A stretch of 64,000 bases of DNA, from contig OY804589.1 in the NCBI GenBank assembly GCA_963680875.1, positions 18,248,413-18,312,412 on the forward strand. Reading direction: 5' to 3'. This stretch comes from Bathymodiolus brooksi (Eukaryota > Mollusca > Bivalvia > Mytilida > Modiolidae). Shown piece after piece: positions 61,690 through 64,000 of this stretch. How positions within the stretch are numbered: position 1 is the first letter of the stretch; the number at the start of each line of letters is the position of its first letter. The notes below the pieces were generated by a model, which did not search any database, was not told where the DNA came from, and saw nothing but the letters and a program-made list of their open reading frames with translations. The translations under genes and the position numbers were made by a program.

Positions 61690-61783
61690 CTGCCAATCGG
61701 AAATAAATTAAAAGACAAATCACGTGACCTAAGCTACTGCCAACCGGAAATAAATTAAAAGATCTATCAAGTGACTTAAACTA
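61690..61783. repeat. Two-copy 47-bp direct duplication with promoter-like motifs
   Basis: Copies begin at 61,690 and 61,737 with ctgccaatcggaaataaatt and ctgccaaccggaaataaatt. The first contains an E-box cacgtgac (caagtgac in the second), and both carry a cggaaat ETS-like core. The preceding caacatggctgcc resembles a YY1 site. The motifs are short, so regulatory function is inference. Confidence 0.5.
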
Positions 61784-61862
61784 TCTCCAATATAAACAAT
61801 GCGCGAGTAGCAAACAAGTGATCGATGCAACGAGAAAAAAGAAGAAATACAGAACAATACAC

Positions 61863-61974
61863 CTCTAGTCGATTTATTTTTCAAATAATAATGAAACAAT
61901 GAAACGGAAAATCCCGAACTCAAAGCGAATAACACCAAATCTTTAATCATTTGCCACTGCGCATTCTCATTCAT
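61863..61974 (-). CDS. Weak candidate first coding exon with membrane anchor
   Basis: An ATG at 61,974 in the favourable context tcaaaATGa opens 37 codons (MNENAQWQM then a hydrophobic stretch DLVLFALSSGFSVSLF, residues 12-27, followed by HYYLKNKSTR). A possible phase-1 donor gtgtat follows. A CCAAT box in inverse orientation lies just upstream. It could be the start of a membrane-anchored protein. Its frame phase does not match the phase-0 ankyrin exons directly, and no partner exon was found. Chance is a real alternative. Confidence 0.2.
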
Positions 61975-61985
61975 TTTGATCGTTT

Positions 61986-62327
61986 GCAGCCAATCATAGC
62001 TACTCGGCCATTCTCGCTACCCTACACATAACCTCATATGCATTAAGCGCATAAATCGCACTACCTTTCACATGTCAGTTACATAAAAGTTTGATAAATT
62101 TATATTTTAAACAATTTTCTATATTTCAATTAAAGTTTTAATTAGTTTTGCATGATTAGATTTTACTTAGTATGTCTTCCATATTGGATTTTCATGGACT
62201 ATATTTTTGTGCGGTTTAGCTTAACTTAACTTCCGGCAAACAATTTCAGAAGAATTTCTACTATGTACGTACGAGGTTATTTGCAGGGTAGCGAGAATGG
62301 CCGAGCAGTTACGATTGCGTCTGCAGC
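61986..62327. repeat. Inverted repeat (~50-bp arms, ~230-bp spacer), fold-back or SINE pair
   Basis: The left arm tactcggccattctcgctac at 62,000 is the reverse complement of gtagcgagaatggccgag at 62,288, with further matching to the ends (acctca/gaggt and gcagcc/gctgca). The right arm contains tggccgagcagtta, close to a tRNA-Ser/Leu A box. No B box or tRNA fold follows. It could be a MITE or two tRNA-like SINE heads in opposite orientation. Confidence 0.6.
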
Positions 62328-64000
62328 AAGAAATCCAAAGTTTTCAGCTGTAGTGTTATTTTTAAGCTTGATATTTTGTAAACAAAAAAAAAATTCCTGT
62401 TCTGTGGGAGCGTTTCAGGTTGCACCTGCCTCATATTAATTACAAATCTGCAAATATATATATAAATGTATAATGTAGTCTCTACTGATATTTAAGCATG
62501 CCATGTGTACCATTACCTTAAAGGAAAAGGCCAGTCAGTTGAACAATTGTTATAATTCAATACATTGTAACTTTTTATTTGTAAATAACTAATTATTAAA
62601 CAAAAAACACCTTTATTAACATTAATATGCCCAATTAAAAATATGAATATTTGGAATTTCCTGTCGTAGTGTAAGCGGCCATGACACCTCTTCATGTCAC
62701 GTCACACAGTCAGATTATGTTAGTTGAATAAATAAATTTTTTTTTACTCTTCCCAACATCGTGCCCTTTTGTTTATGTTTTAATATCAGATCAACTGCAA
62801 TACAATGTTTACAATTGTATATCGTCCTAATTTTTTTCTTAATATTCCCATCCCATGTTACATTTTCATAAAAAAAATGAGTTTATTTGTAGTTGGGAGG
62901 GATATCTACGTATAATTTCATGCTTTACGTGACTGTCCGTAGGTTAAATAACTGTCAGTTTTAACTTATTTTATGCGTACACATGCTTTTTTCTTTTTTG
63001 TCGTCAATGCTATCGCACTTTCCCGTGTTATTCGTGGTCACTGGTCGATGTGTTGACAATGATAGTCCTGACTGGTAATTACAAAAAAAATTCTTCTCAC
63101 ACTTTCCCTTTTCGTTAGTGCAATAAAATGCTTGACATGAATCCATAATGATATTGTAAATATCAAAAGATAAATATACGACGTTATTTTACGATTTACA
63201 TAATTTTTAATGATAAAATTGCACCTGATCAATGCTGATATATTTATACCATACCGATTGTACGACGTCACGGGCAAGATATATCCGAGAATGGATTATG
63301 CCTTTTGTCTCCTGCACATTGAAGAGTTTTGAAAAATTGCGATCCCCATTATTTGGTGCTACAGGCAACGTCAATCATCAAATTCTACCTTACTGTATAC
63401 TATTTTTAACATTCATTAGCACAAATGTATTTTATTTACTGTCATTTAAATTTTCACGCTAACTTGTTAAGACCATAGCCTTTTCCTTTAAGTTCACTGA
63501 TTCACCCGGAAGAAAACAATTTATTTTGGACATGCCAAAACAACATACTGAAATCCCTGTGATAGCCTTTTCTCATTATTTAGTTCTACAAATTTAGACC
63601 TATAATCAAAGTCTGACTATCTAAACAATATTTACAGTGTAAGGTAAAATGTGCAATTGTCATTATTTTTTTTGGAGATCTCAAAATATTGCATATATAA
63701 TATAAATCTGATTAACAAGTACAGGAAGAAAATTCCATAAGGAATTTGAAGAAAAAGCCCTTTCAAAATAAAACTTGAAATAAACAGAAATGAGTGTCGG
63801 TCCAATGTTTACCCCTTTTATATCCTGAAAATGGTTAAAACAAGTAGTTTTGAACAGGAATTCAATGAAAGAACTTCAAATGAACAAAAAACTATCAGTT
63901 TGAGTGCTTAATTATCCCTTTTTGACTCCATTTGACCACTTTTATTTTGGAAACTATAAATAAGGGTAATAACAAAATTACCGAACTCCGAAGTGTTAGT
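62328..64000. other. AT-rich sequence, nothing recognised
   Basis: Only short frames on both strands (60-79 residues), none with a known motif or splice context. Around 63,720-63,770 ggaagaaaattccataagg and gaaaaagccctttc faintly resemble a dispersed repeat. No ankyrin or death-domain signature was seen. Confidence 0.45.

Noticed and set aside
62271..62340. A tRNA-Ser gene
   Set aside because: Only the A box is present; there is no B box, no acceptor stem and no anticodon arm.

Overview
The window is non-coding-rich animal DNA, AT-rich outside its repeats, with spliceosomal introns, a hAT DNA transposon, a truncated LINE and dispersed repeats of a kind I associate with molluscan genomes. My best guess is a marine mollusc; this rests on recalled repeat resemblance and is inference. 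There is no sign of bacterial or viral organisation.

Layout. (1) 1 to ~33,140, running off the left edge: one satellite array of a 34-bp unit, roughly 975 copies, with nested higher-order duplications (a recurring ~476-bp block, and kilobase duplications offset by 3,808, ~2,850 and 2,922 bp). It decays into diverged units by ~33,590. (2) 33,647-34,161: an 11-copy, 47-bp minisatellite. (3) 34,185-57,800, minus strand: a large gene encoding a long ankyrin-repeat protein, apparently ending in a death-domain-like exon with a poly(A) signal at 34,185-34,190. (4) Inside that gene, 34,662-35,532: a 51-bp minisatellite whose period keeps both strands open, followed by dispersed repeats. (5) 38,385-58,235: a tandem array with a ~430-bp period in which each unit carries one 99-bp exon encoding exactly one 33-residue ankyrin repeat, flanked by near-identical introns. 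I place 41 exon positions: 38 intact and 3 clearly dead. Array introns hold a 968-bp internally deleted hAT element with an 8-bp target duplication (43,332-44,299) and a 5'-truncated LINE (56,628-57,396). (6) 58,236-64,000: mostly unique AT-rich sequence with a possible MITE, an inverted repeat with a tRNA-like A box, a 47-bp direct duplication and one weak candidate first exon.

How it works together. Transcribed right to left, the ankyrin exons are all phase 0 and 99 bp, so they can be added, lost or skipped without shifting the frame. The array ends in a 17-residue capping exon (36,067-36,117) and then a death-domain-like exon, suggesting a recognition-plus-signalling adaptor protein. The 5' end of the gene is not identified, and the junction between cap and death domain is not in frame as it stands. 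The most unusual features are the exon-per-repeat expansion, the dead exons spread by duplication, and a satellite whose minus strand repeats a near-consensus 5' splice site in most units.
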